Shown: positions 7,927 to 16,109 of the stretch, piece after piece | How positions within the stretch are numbered: position 1 is the stretch's first letter | Layout of the letters: the number at the start of each line of letters is the position of its first letter | Assembly: GCF_000719515.1 (NCBI RefSeq) | Contig: NZ_JOGR01000002.1 | Location: 124,001-188,000 of the forward strand | Direction of reading: 5' to 3' | DNA length: 64,000 nt | DNA from: Glycomyces sp. NRRL B-16210 | Lineage (GTDB): Bacteria > Actinomycetota > Actinomycetes > Mycobacteriales > Micromonosporaceae | Program-made: the position numbers and the translations under genes | The notes under the pieces: model-generated | Told to the model about the DNA's origin: nothing | Database searches by the model: none | What the model saw: only the letters and a program-made list of their open reading frames with translations

Positions 7927-8925
7927 TCAGGGCTCGGGGTTGAACGTGGGGCGTATGCCTTTTGCAGTGGCGCGCCTGAGGTCTCGAGGTGTGCAGCCGT
8001 ACTCCTTGTAGAGTTCCCGTGCGAGGTGCCCGGAGTCGCTCCAACCCCAGCGTCCGGCGATGGCGGCGACAGTGAGGTTGTGCAGTGAGGGATCGCCGAG
8101 GTCTCGGTGGATTTGGGCCAATCGCTCGCAGCGCACCCAGGCCCTGAAAGTCAGCTCATGCGCTTGGAACACCTGCTGCACCCGCCGTTTGCTGATGCGG
8201 TGCCGAGCGGCGACGCCTTCGATGTCGAGATCGGGGTCGCGTAGATTCGCCAGCGTGTAGGCCACGATCGTGTCGAACAGGGTCGTGGACGGATGCTCCA
8301 CCCGCTCGATCGGTACATCGGCGAAGGCGCCGATCACCAGGCTGGTCAAAGCGTCGACCAGGTGATCCGCCCCTCTCGGGGAGCTGAACATTCCGTGCAG
8401 GTCGTCGCCGATCGCGGTCAGAACCGTAGCGCACAACGAGCGGACCCCAGCGTCCGCGGACATGCTCATTCCGCTTCGGCGAGCCAAGGTCCGCTCGTGC
8501 GCCCCTAGGAGCTCTCGCGGTAGACCGAGCACGACAACATCGCAGTATTTGGGCAGAACCAGCTTGTACGGACGAGTGGTATCCAGCAGCAACACGTCTC
8601 CAGCGGATACTTCTCGAGAGGGCCCGTCCTCCTGGCTGACCGAAGCGGTGCCCCGGCGGTGCAGGGTGACCTTGAACAGGTCCGGGTCCGTCGACGAGCC
8701 TTTTCCGCGCTGGACGATATGCGGAGTACTGCGCACCCTGCCGACGCGCGATCGCACGCCGCCGGCCGACTCGACGACTGCCTGGAACGGCCGGTCGCCG
8801 AATTCTGCCACTTTAAGGGGCAGCAGTAGATTGGAGACCACGTGTTGCAGTTCTCCGGAACTCTCGAGCCGTGCCCGGAGCTTGGAATCCGGGACTGTCG
8901 CATCGGTGCCCGCTGCATCCCTCAT
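7927..8925 (-). CDS. AraC family transcriptional regulator
   Basis: 332 aa. An N-terminal AraC-binding-like beta domain (about 30-200; LFKVTLHRRGTASVSQEDG, VSAGDVLLLDTTRPY) is followed by a C-terminal double helix-turn-helix (about 215-320) with IEGVAARHRISKRRVQQVF and VAAIAGRWGWSDSGHLARE. This layout matches the NphR/FeaR-like subgroup, activators responding to small molecules. It is divergent from the two small motif-sharing genes starting at 9113 and may control them; the 187-bp gap has no obvious operator. Ligand unknown. Confidence 0.9.
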   Translation of the reverse strand: MRDAAGTDATVPDSKLRARLESSGELQHVVSNLLLPLKVAEFGDRPFQAVVESAGGVRSRVGRVRSTPHIVQRGKGSSTDPDLFKVTLHRRGTASVSQEDGPSREVSAGDVLLLDTTRPYKLVLPKYCDVVVLGLPRELLGAHERTLARRSGMSMSADAGVRSLCATVLTAIGDDLHGMFSSPRGADHLVDALTSLVIGAFADVPIERVEHPSTTLFDTIVAYTLANLRDPDLDIEGVAARHRISKRRVQQVFQAHELTFRAWVRCERLAQIHRDLGDPSLHNLTVAAIAGRWGWSDSGHLARELYKEYGCTPRDLRRATAKGIRPTFNPEP

Positions 8926-9112
8926 AGCCTGTCCCGTTCTTTCCCTCCGGTCGGCTCGGTCAGCCGGATCCGGCGATCGAGTTCAATGTAGCACCGAATT
9001 GCAAACGCTTGTTTCGCGTTGCGGCGGAAAGCTGTACGCGCACAGGCGACTTCTTCGGCGATCATTCGTCTAGCGTCGATGAGAGGAGAACCCTCAATCG
9101 ACGGAGGTTACA

Positions 9113-9460
9113 GTGAGCGACAGCTCAAGGTCATTCACCATTGTCGGCGGCGACGTCTCTGGAGGCGTGGCAGGCCGTGACTTGATCAAAAGCGGCGCGT
9201 CCGACGCAGCCGAAGCACGGCAGGTTCTGAAGCAGTTGGACCTGCTGTTGACAACTGTCAGAAGCGGAACTTATGGCGGCGAAGCAGATCGGGAGGTCGC
9301 ACCGGTTCTGAAAGAAGCGAGAGACGCCGTAGTCGCACGCGAGTACGACAAGGCGGGAACACGGCTCGCCGTTGCCGCCGATAGGGCGCGGCGAGTGGGC
9401 AACCTCGTCTCCGCGATCGAGTCGGTGGCCCGTCCAGTACGTGGTCTGTTGGGGCTCTGA
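9113..9460 (+). CDS. Small protein with GGDVSGGVAGRD motif
   Basis: 115 aa, GTG start preceded by GGAGG six bases upstream. The N-terminus reads SFTIVGGDVSGGVAGRDLIKS, a short beta-prone motif repeated at the start of the next gene's product. The rest is helical and amphipathic (EARQVLKQLDLLLTTV, VLKEARDAVV, RLAVAADRARRVGNLVSAIESVARPVRGLLGL) with a hydrophobic tail. No enzyme motif is visible. Similar GD-V-x-G-x-V-x-AGRD stretches occur at the ends of actinobacterial proteins near predicted immune NTPases, where they may mediate partner docking; that reading is inference. It is in one unit with the next gene (7 bp apart) and divergent from an AraC regulator. Confidence 0.7.
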   Translation: MSDSSRSFTIVGGDVSGGVAGRDLIKSGASDAAEARQVLKQLDLLLTTVRSGTYGGEADREVAPVLKEARDAVVAREYDKAGTRLAVAADRARRVGNLVSAIESVARPVRGLLGL

Positions 9461-9467
9461 GGAACTG

Positions 9468-10286
9468 ATGGACGAGTATCGAATCGACATCGGCGGTAGC
9501 GTCCACGGCGACCTGGCGGGCCGGGACTACATCAAACAGACCTGGAATTCAGAGGACAGGCGAAGTTATACGACGGTCAATGTCAACCGCCACGGGCCGG
9601 GCGGGCGCGGGTGCCCAACGGACTCGAGCGTTCTTCCGCCCGGCTCCGAACCCGGATGTGGAGCCCCGCTGATGAAGACGGCGGTCGTCTTCAACAACAA
9701 CGCCCTCGGCGTCGACGAGAGGAAGGGCTACCAGCCTCGCAACAATCTGGGTGTGATCACCCGACCTCCAGTCAGTCCCGTGGTGCCTGTGGGCAGCAGG
9801 CCGGGAGAAGAGCCCCCGCCTGGTCTGGGAGTCAGGCGTTACACGATTGCCGCGCTGATTGCGCTGGCGCTTGCTGGACTGGGTTGGTCGATCGCCGCCT
9901 GGTCCGCGTCCTGGGCGTGGTACTGGGTCTTTCTGATCGGGGCGCCCTTCTGGCTCGCCGCGATGTTCATGTGGGACTCATGGACGGAGGAGCCTGTCTG
10001 GGGCGTCGCCGTGGTCTTCGTCGGCGGCGGGACCATCATGCAACTCCTTCCAGTCCCTACGCTCCTCGTTTCCCTGGTGCCGGCCATCCTGTGCACCGTG
10101 CTCACGCTGTTGGCGTTCCATGAGGAAGCCTCTCGAAATCGCCGCAGCTATTGGGCCCACAGGGAATACGACCGAGACATGGAGCAGTTTCACCAAGACC
10201 GGGTCACTTGGGAGAGCAGCTGGATCTGCACCGCCTGCGGCCGCAAATGGGTGTTCCTGAACGGAAGTGGCCCCGCTTCGTACTGA
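9468..10286 (+). CDS. Membrane protein with N-terminal IGGSVHGDLAGRD motif
   Basis: 272 aa, start ATG 9468. The N-terminus (MDEYRIDIGGSVHGDLAGRDYIKQ) repeats the motif of the preceding gene. A Pro/Gly-rich hydrophilic linker (about 40-122) leads to about four membrane segments (125-145, 150-169, 177-193, 195-216) and a cytoplasmic tail ending in an unpaired CTAC motif (254-257), possibly half of a metal site. The shared motif implies that both proteins bind the same partner, one soluble and one membrane-anchored, as a sensor/effector pair might. No family recognised. An in-frame ATG at residue 70 is a less likely start because it would remove the motif. Confidence 0.65.
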   Translation: MDEYRIDIGGSVHGDLAGRDYIKQTWNSEDRRSYTTVNVNRHGPGGRGCPTDSSVLPPGSEPGCGAPLMKTAVVFNNNALGVDERKGYQPRNNLGVITRPPVSPVVPVGSRPGEEPPPGLGVRRYTIAALIALALAGLGWSIAAWSASWAWYWVFLIGAPFWLAAMFMWDSWTEEPVWGVAVVFVGGGTIMQLLPVPTLLVSLVPAILCTVLTLLAFHEEASRNRRSYWAHREYDRDMEQFHQDRVTWESSWICTACGRKWVFLNGSGPASY

Positions 10287-10452
10287 GGTTCAGGGCGGTA
10301 CCTGTCAGCCCTCGTGATCGCGCCACGAGGCGATGCGGTGTACGCGAGGAGCCGGCCTCGTTACGTCCTTCAACCTCACGGATCAGTTCGGCTTCGATGG
10401 CCGCATATATTCCTGTGATGACTACTGCCGTACCGAAAGTGAGTTCCCGAGC

Positions 10453-11508
10453 ATGAAGAATCGTCGCAGCAGCCACGAAACGTGGTGGCTCAGGGTGGCG
10501 ATGATCGTCGCACTGATGGTGCCGACGGCGTGCACGTCATCGATTGATCAAGGCACCACCACGAGATTCGATTGGGAAATCGGGCCGGTCACGATCAGTG
10601 TCTATGACGACTTGCGGGTTGAGGTATCTGGCGCCGCGGGCTTGACCACACCGATTGGGCGGTTCTCGATCAACAAGGTGGTCGAGATCATTGCCGCGGC
10701 AGAAGAGAAGGACGTGGCCGACCAGCAGTTGCTGTACATCCCGGTGGCGGATGAGATCGAGGCTTACGCGTTCGACACTAACGCCGAGCTGTGCGCGGTG
10801 ATTCCGTTGGGCACTGACACGACGGATACGCATTCGCTGGCTCCGGAGGACGGGTACATCACTCTCAAAGTGGATCCCGGAACGAGCATCTATGTCGTCG
10901 ACTGCGCTTCGCTGAATGTGAACGGAACCTCGGAATTCGAGGAGGAGGAAGAGGCCGGACCAGAGCCGACATCTGGCCAGGACTCTGCGCCAGATGACCA
11001 GTCAGTGGATGACCCTGGGGAACCCGACCCGGATTCGGCGTCACTGCAATATCAGAACGCGTTGGCCAGTGCTTACAGCGGGCGGTGCATTCAGGTCGAG
11101 GGGGAATCCCTTGACGATGGGGCACGGGTCATTCAGTGGGGTCTCTCATGGGAGGACAGCCAGTGCGGTGGGCAGCATGAACAGTGGTCCTGGGTGGGCG
11201 GCTATGGAGCCGACGGAACCGGAATGAAGCTGGTCAACAAGAACAGCGGCAAATGTCTGGATGTAGCCGGAGCCAGTACCACCGAGGGCGCCGGCCTGGT
11301 CCAGAACACTTGCCAAGATTCAGGCGGCAGTCAGATCTGGTACCGGTCGATGCAGGGGGTCGACAACGGCTGGCAGTACTTCAACAACCTCAGAAACGAT
11401 CGATCCGGAATGTGCATGGACCCCGGTGGTCAAGATTCCGCCGGTAGCCAGATCATCCAGATGCCATGCAGTACTGAGCAAAGCCAACAGTTCCGTGAAC
11501 GTCACTGA
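10453..11508 (+). CDS. Secreted lipoprotein with ricin-type beta-trefoil lectin domain
   Basis: About 351 aa from ATG 10453. The signal peptide ends in a lipobox (VPTAC, Cys 27), so the protein is likely membrane-anchored outside the cell. Residues 30-160 are a beta-rich region of unknown type, followed by an acidic Glu/Asp/Pro linker (about 165-195). From about 195 to the end lies a ricin-type beta-trefoil with repeated sugar-binding units (SGRCIQVEGESLDDGARVIQW, SGKCLDVAGAST, SGMCMDPGGQDSAGSQIIQ) and QxW/Q-I-W-like cores. Probably binds polysaccharide or host glycan. A longer in-frame start exists upstream but would bury the signal peptide. Confidence 0.82.
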   Translation: MKNRRSSHETWWLRVAMIVALMVPTACTSSIDQGTTTRFDWEIGPVTISVYDDLRVEVSGAAGLTTPIGRFSINKVVEIIAAAEEKDVADQQLLYIPVADEIEAYAFDTNAELCAVIPLGTDTTDTHSLAPEDGYITLKVDPGTSIYVVDCASLNVNGTSEFEEEEEAGPEPTSGQDSAPDDQSVDDPGEPDPDSASLQYQNALASAYSGRCIQVEGESLDDGARVIQWGLSWEDSQCGGQHEQWSWVGGYGADGTGMKLVNKNSGKCLDVAGASTTEGAGLVQNTCQDSGGSQIWYRSMQGVDNGWQYFNNLRNDRSGMCMDPGGQDSAGSQIIQMPCSTEQSQQFRERH

Positions 11509-11769
11509 GCTTGATGCGTGCGCCACGACCGAGGAGGTTGTCGCAGACGAGGCTTGTCGCTGCGCAACCGATGGGGGTCGGCTCTTCTGAGCAGCCTTGC
11601 GGGGGAAGGCTTCGAACCGTGTGCTGCGGGAGCGGTGACGCGACCGTGCAGAGCGACAGGTGAGAAGCTGCCGATGGCGGTGTGCCACGAGCGTTGACGG
11701 GGGTGCGGTGCAGTTGGTTGGGGCTTTTGTGTTCGTGGTGTTGACGGGGCTGGCGTTCGGTTTTGGGTT

Positions 11770-12681
11770 TCAGGTTCCTGGTGGGCGGGTTCTGTATGCG
11801 GTCGGGGTCATGTTGTGGGTTCGTGTGAACTGCCGGGAGAAGTACATCGGGTCGTCGTAGCCGGTTTCGCGTGCCACCGAGGCGATCGGCAGCGCGGTGC
11901 CGTCGAGGAGTTCTCGGGCCCGGGCCATGCGCAGCTGCACCTGGAACCGGAGCGGCGAGACGCCGAGATGCTCGCGGAACAGGGCGCTGATCTGGGAGGC
12001 GCTCAACCCCACCATGGACGCGAGCGCCGGAACCGTGGTGCGCCGCGGCGCGGTCGCCCGCAGGTGCTCCACGGCGCGTTCGAGCGGGCTCAGGCTCGTG
12101 CCCGGGTTGCGGCGCCCGGTGGCGATGACGTGCGCCAGCGCGTGCCAGGCCGCACCGCTCGCCCGGGTGAAGCCCGCGGCCGTCAGCCCCGAGTCGAGGG
12201 CGTCGATGACCTGCGAGATCAGGCTCGCCACCGGGGCGGGATCGCGCAGGTGCGTCACGTGGCCGCCCGCGGCGGCGTTCGCGGCCCCGACCAGGTCGGC
12301 GGCGTCCGCGCCGGTGAAGTGGAACCACCACAGCGTCCACGGATCGTCCGGGGAAGCGCCGTAGGCGTGCGCCCGGGCGGCCGGGATCAGGATGGCCCCG
12401 CCTCTGGCCACGGCCGTGTGCGCGCCCTCGATCCGGCACCACCCCGCCCCGTCCGTGCACACCAGGAGCACGTGCTCCGGCGCGCCGTGCGGGCGCGAGC
12501 GTCCGTGCCGGGCCGCGTGCGGGAAGCATCCGGCATCGGTGACCAGCAGTTTCCCCGTGACCGGATGCAGCAGCGCTTGATCGACCGCGACGCGGGGGAC
12601 CACGAGCATCCGCTGCCCTGCGAACCCGTCGCGAACGGCGCCTGGATCCTCGGTGACCGCTGATTCGTCCATATCCTCCAT
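11770..12681 (-). CDS. AraC family sugar-responsive regulator
   Basis: 303 aa. An N-terminal cupin-like ligand domain (about 25-170: CRIEGAHTAVARGGAILIPAARAHAYGA) is followed by a C-terminal AraC DNA-binding region (about 205-300) with LASMVGLSASQISALFREHLGVSP and ASVARETGYDDPMYFSRQFTRTH. It is divergent, only 46 bp away, from the DUF5107/GH35/ABC operon, so it is the obvious regulator of that operon. ATG 12681 and an in-frame ATG at 12672 are both possible starts. The 261 bp downstream (11509-11769) hold no gene I can support. Confidence 0.9.
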   Translation of the reverse strand: MEDMDESAVTEDPGAVRDGFAGQRMLVVPRVAVDQALLHPVTGKLLVTDAGCFPHAARHGRSRPHGAPEHVLLVCTDGAGWCRIEGAHTAVARGGAILIPAARAHAYGASPDDPWTLWWFHFTGADAADLVGAANAAAGGHVTHLRDPAPVASLISQVIDALDSGLTAAGFTRASGAAWHALAHVIATGRRNPGTSLSPLERAVEHLRATAPRRTTVPALASMVGLSASQISALFREHLGVSPLRFQVQLRMARARELLDGTALPIASVARETGYDDPMYFSRQFTRTHNMTPTAYRTRPPGT

Positions 12682-12715
12682 TCAAATGACCATCGACAGG
12701 CATGTCAAGCGCTCT

Positions 12716-12728
12716 TAGATTGGTCACA
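12716..12728 (+). promoter_or_regulatory. Putative -10 element of a leaderless promoter
   Basis: TAGATT (12716-12721) matches TANNNT and ends exactly six bases before the ATG at 12728. No Shine-Dalgarno sequence precedes that ATG. This geometry is the known mark of leaderless mRNAs in actinobacteria. The whole 46-bp gap must hold the promoters of both divergent units and any AraC binding site. Confidence 0.5.
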
Positions 12729-15700
12729 TGCCATCCGAAGAGTCGAGGATCGTCCTACCCGAAGCCCCGCCGGAGCTCGCGGGCCGAGCGGTGAAGGTCT
12801 GGCGCGAGGCGGTCGCGATCGACACGTACGCGCCCGCCGCCCCCGACCGCTACCCGGCCTATCTGGACCAGCGCGTCTACCAGGGCTCCTCGGGCGCGGT
12901 CTATCCGCTGCCGTTCATCGACGCGGTCTCCCGCGAGAAGACCCCGCGGACCTGGGACGCGGTGCACCTGGAGAACGAGTACGTCCGGCTCATGGTCCTC
13001 CCCGAACTCGGCGGCCGGATCCACATCGGACTCGACAAGACCCGCGGCTACGACTTCTTCTACCGCAACGACGTCATCAAGCCCGCCCTCGTCGGCCTCG
13101 CGGGCCCGTGGCTCTCCGGCGGCGTCGAGTTCAACTGGCCCCAGCACCACCGCCCCGCGACCCACCTGCCGACCGAGTCCGCGATCGAGCACGAGGACGA
13201 CGGCGCGGTCACCGTCTGGTGCTCCGACCACGACCCGTTCGCCCGCATGCAGGGCATGCACGGCCTCCGGCTGCGGCCCGCCAGCGCCCTCATCGAACTG
13301 CGCGGCCACCTGGTGAACCGGTCCGAGCAGACGCAGACCTTCCTGTGGTGGGCGAACGCGGCGGCCGCGGCGCACGACGACTACCAGTCGTTCTTCCCCG
13401 CCGACGTGCGCGTGGTCGCCGACCACGCCAAGCGCGCCACCACGACCTTCCCCGCGGCGGAGGGCCGCTACTACGGCGTCGACTACCCCGCCCGGCGCAC
13501 CCCCGAGTGCCCCGACGGCGACCGCCTCGACCGGTACCGCAACATCCCCGTCCCCACCTCGTACATGTGCCTGGGCACCGAGGACGACTTCTTCGGCGGC
13601 TACGACCACGCCGCCGGCGCCGGGTTCGTGCACTGGGCCGACCACCGCACCGCCCCCGGCAAGAAGCAGTGGACCTGGGGCGACGCCCCCTTCGGCCGGG
13701 CCTGGGACGCGCACCTGACCGACACGAACGGGCCCTATGTGGAGCTCATGGCCGGGGTCTTCACCGACAACCAGCCCGACTTCGCCTTCCTCAGCCCCGG
13801 CGAGACCAAGACGTTCTCGCAGTACTGGTACCCGATCCAGGACACCGGCCCGGTCCACCAGGCCACGAGGGACGCCGCCGTCCGCCTCGACCTCGACGGC
13901 ACCAGCGCCCGCATCGCCGCGGCGGTCACCGCCCCGCGCCCCGGCGCCCGCGTCATCCTGCGCGTCGGCGACCGCCCGATCCACGAGGACCTCGCCGACC
14001 TGGCCCCCGGCAGCCCGTACGTGCGCGAGATCCGCCTGCCCGAGACCGCCGACCCGACCGAATGCGAACTCGCGGTCGAGCACGGCGGCCGGACCCTCGT
14101 CTCCTGGCGTCCACGCCACGCACCGGCCGAGGCGCCCGCCGCCGAGCCCGCCACCGAGCCGCCCGCGCCCGCCGACATCGACTCGACCGACGAGCTGTAT
14201 CTCACCGGTCTCCACCTCGACCAGTACCGCCACGCCACCCGCCCGCCCGAGCCCTACTGGGAGGAGGCGCTGCGCCGCGACCCCGGCGACGCCCGCTGCA
14301 ACACGGCGCTGGCCGCGCGGTCGGCGCACGCGGGCCGCCTCGCCGAGGCCGAGGCGCTCCTGCGCAAGGCCGTCGCCCGCCTGACCCGCCGCAACCCGAA
14401 CCCGCGCGACGGCGAGGCCCACTACCGGCTCGGCCTCGTCCTCGCCCGGCAGGGCCGCGACGCGGAAGCCAAGGCCGCCTTCGGGACCGCGTCCTGGGAC
14501 GCGGCCTGGTCCGACGCCGCCGCGGTCGCGACCGCCCGGATCGACCTCGCCGCCGGACGCGACGACGAAGCCGCCGCCGAGCTGGAGGCCGTCCTCCGCC
14601 GCAGCCCCCGGCACGGGCAGGCCCGCAACCTCCTCGCGGTGGCGCTCCTGCGCCGCGGCGACCGGGCCCGCGCGGCCGCGATCGCCGCGCAGACCTTGCG
14701 GGACAACCCGCTCGACGCGTGGGCCCGCGACCTCGCCGTCCGCCTCGGCCGCGAGGCCGAGCCCACCGCCGATCCCACGATCGCCCTCGACGTGGCCCTC
14801 GAATACCGCTCGATCCGCGAGGACGAGGCCGCGATCGACCTGTTCGGCACGGCCGCGGCCTTGCCTTCGACTCCGGGCCAGGTCAACGTCGCCCCGATCG
14901 CCTGGCTCCACCGCGCCGACCTCGAACGCGAACGCGGCGACGACCGGGCCGCCGACCGCGCGCTGGAGACGGCGCGCCGACTGGACCGGACCTGGTGCTT
15001 TCCCGCTTCGGCGGACAACGACGCGCTCGAACGGCTCCGGTCGCATCGGCCCGAGGACCCCGTGCTCGCCGCTCTCGCCGGACACTGGCTCTACGCCGCG
15101 GGCCGGCGCGAGGAGGCGATCGCCGCTTGGGAGGCCGCCGCCCCGACCGGCGACCCGGTCGTCCTGCGCAACCTCGGCGTCGCCGCCCACAACGTCCAAG
15201 GCGACCCCGAGCGCGCCGCCCGCTGGTACGAGCGCGCCCGCGCCGCCGCACCCGACGACGCCCGCCTCCTGTTCGAGGCCGACCAGTTGGACGGGCGCCG
15301 CGGCATCGGCCCCGAACGGCGCCTGGCGGTGCTGGAAGCCCGCCGCGACCTCGTGGACCGACGCGACGACCTCGCCGTCCAGCTCGCCGAGCTCCTCACC
15401 GCCGCACGGCGGCCCGCCGAAGCGGTCGAAGTGCTGCGCGGCAGGGCGTTCCAGCCCTGGGAAGGCGGGGAGGGCCGCGTCCTCGCCGCCTGGGAGGAGG
15501 CGCATCTCGCCCTCGCCCGCACCGCCCTGCGCGAGGGCGACCCGCATCAATCCGTGGCCTCGGCGCGAGCGGCGCTCACGCCCGTGCCGAGCCTCGGCGA
15601 GGCCCGCCACCCGCTCGCCAACACCGCCGACCTCCACCTGGCCCTCGGCGACGCACTCGCCGCGGCGGGCGACCCGGTCGCGGCCCGGGAGGCCTGGGAA

Positions 15701-16084
15701 CGGGCCGCCGCCCAGCAGGGCGACTTCCAGACCATGCAGGTCCACGCCCACTCCGAGCGCACCGCCGCCGCGGTGACCGCGCTGCGGCGACTCGGCAAGG
15801 CCGATGCGGCCCAGACCCTTCGCGACGACCTGGACCGGTACGCCGAGACGCAGGGCCGGGCGACCGCGCAGATCGACTACTTCGCGACCTCGCTGCCGAC
15901 CATGCTCCTGTTCACCGCGGACGTCCAGGTCGCCCACGACCTCCGCGTCCTGGTGCTCCGGGCCCAGCTCGCGCTCCTGGACGGCGACGCTGACCGCGCC
16001 GCCGACCTCGCCGGAGCGGCGCTGCGACGCGACCCGCTCAACTCCGCCGCGAGGGCGGTCGAATCCCAGGCCGCGGCCGAATAG
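12728..16084 (+). CDS. DUF5107 domain protein with tetratricopeptide repeats
   Basis: 1118 aa. Residues 20-380 form a DUF5107 domain, a galactose-mutarotase-like beta-sandwich (VRLMVLPELGGRIHIGLDKTRGYDFFYRNDVIKP; GGVEFNWPQHHRP). After a Pro/Ala/Glu-rich linker (about 465-485), residues 490-1110 are TPR-type helical repeats (EAEALLRKAVARL, AEAKAAFGTASW, EREAAARWYERARAAAPDD-like units). No signal peptide, so cytoplasmic. Such proteins sit in glycan-use operons and are assumed to bind or process imported oligosaccharides; no reaction is proven. It is the first gene of the operon with the GH35 beta-galactosidase and ABC importer, and is probably translated from a leaderless message. Confidence 0.88.
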   Translation: MPSEESRIVLPEAPPELAGRAVKVWREAVAIDTYAPAAPDRYPAYLDQRVYQGSSGAVYPLPFIDAVSREKTPRTWDAVHLENEYVRLMVLPELGGRIHIGLDKTRGYDFFYRNDVIKPALVGLAGPWLSGGVEFNWPQHHRPATHLPTESAIEHEDDGAVTVWCSDHDPFARMQGMHGLRLRPASALIELRGHLVNRSEQTQTFLWWANAAAAAHDDYQSFFPADVRVVADHAKRATTTFPAAEGRYYGVDYPARRTPECPDGDRLDRYRNIPVPTSYMCLGTEDDFFGGYDHAAGAGFVHWADHRTAPGKKQWTWGDAPFGRAWDAHLTDTNGPYVELMAGVFTDNQPDFAFLSPGETKTFSQYWYPIQDTGPVHQATRDAAVRLDLDGTSARIAAAVTAPRPGARVILRVGDRPIHEDLADLAPGSPYVREIRLPETADPTECELAVEHGGRTLVSWRPRHAPAEAPAAEPATEPPAPADIDSTDELYLTGLHLDQYRHATRPPEPYWEEALRRDPGDARCNTALAARSAHAGRLAEAEALLRKAVARLTRRNPNPRDGEAHYRLGLVLARQGRDAEAKAAFGTASWDAAWSDAAAVATARIDLAAGRDDEAAAELEAVLRRSPRHGQARNLLAVALLRRGDRARAAAIAAQTLRDNPLDAWARDLAVRLGREAEPTADPTIALDVALEYRSIREDEAAIDLFGTAAALPSTPGQVNVAPIAWLHRADLERERGDDRAADRALETARRLDRTWCFPASADNDALERLRSHRPEDPVLAALAGHWLYAAGRREEAIAAWEAAAPTGDPVVLRNLGVAAHNVQGDPERAARWYERARAAAPDDARLLFEADQLDGRRGIGPERRLAVLEARRDLVDRRDDLAVQLAELLTAARRPAEAVEVLRGRAFQPWEGGEGRVLAAWEEAHLALARTALREGDPHQSVASARAALTPVPSLGEARHPLANTADLHLALGDALAAAGDPVAAREAWERAAAQQGDFQTMQVHAHSERTAAAVTALRRLGKADAAQTLRDDLDRYAETQGRATAQIDYFATSLPTMLLFTADVQVAHDLRVLVLRAQLALLDGDADRAADLAGAALRRDPLNSAARAVESQAAAE

Positions 16085-16109
16085 CCACCGCATTGCTCAA
16101 AGGAGAGAC

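Noticed and set aside
12755..16093. 1112-codon reverse-strand ORF
   Set aside because: GC-rich shadow of the DUF5107 gene; composition is Gly/Val/Arg repetitive with no domain.
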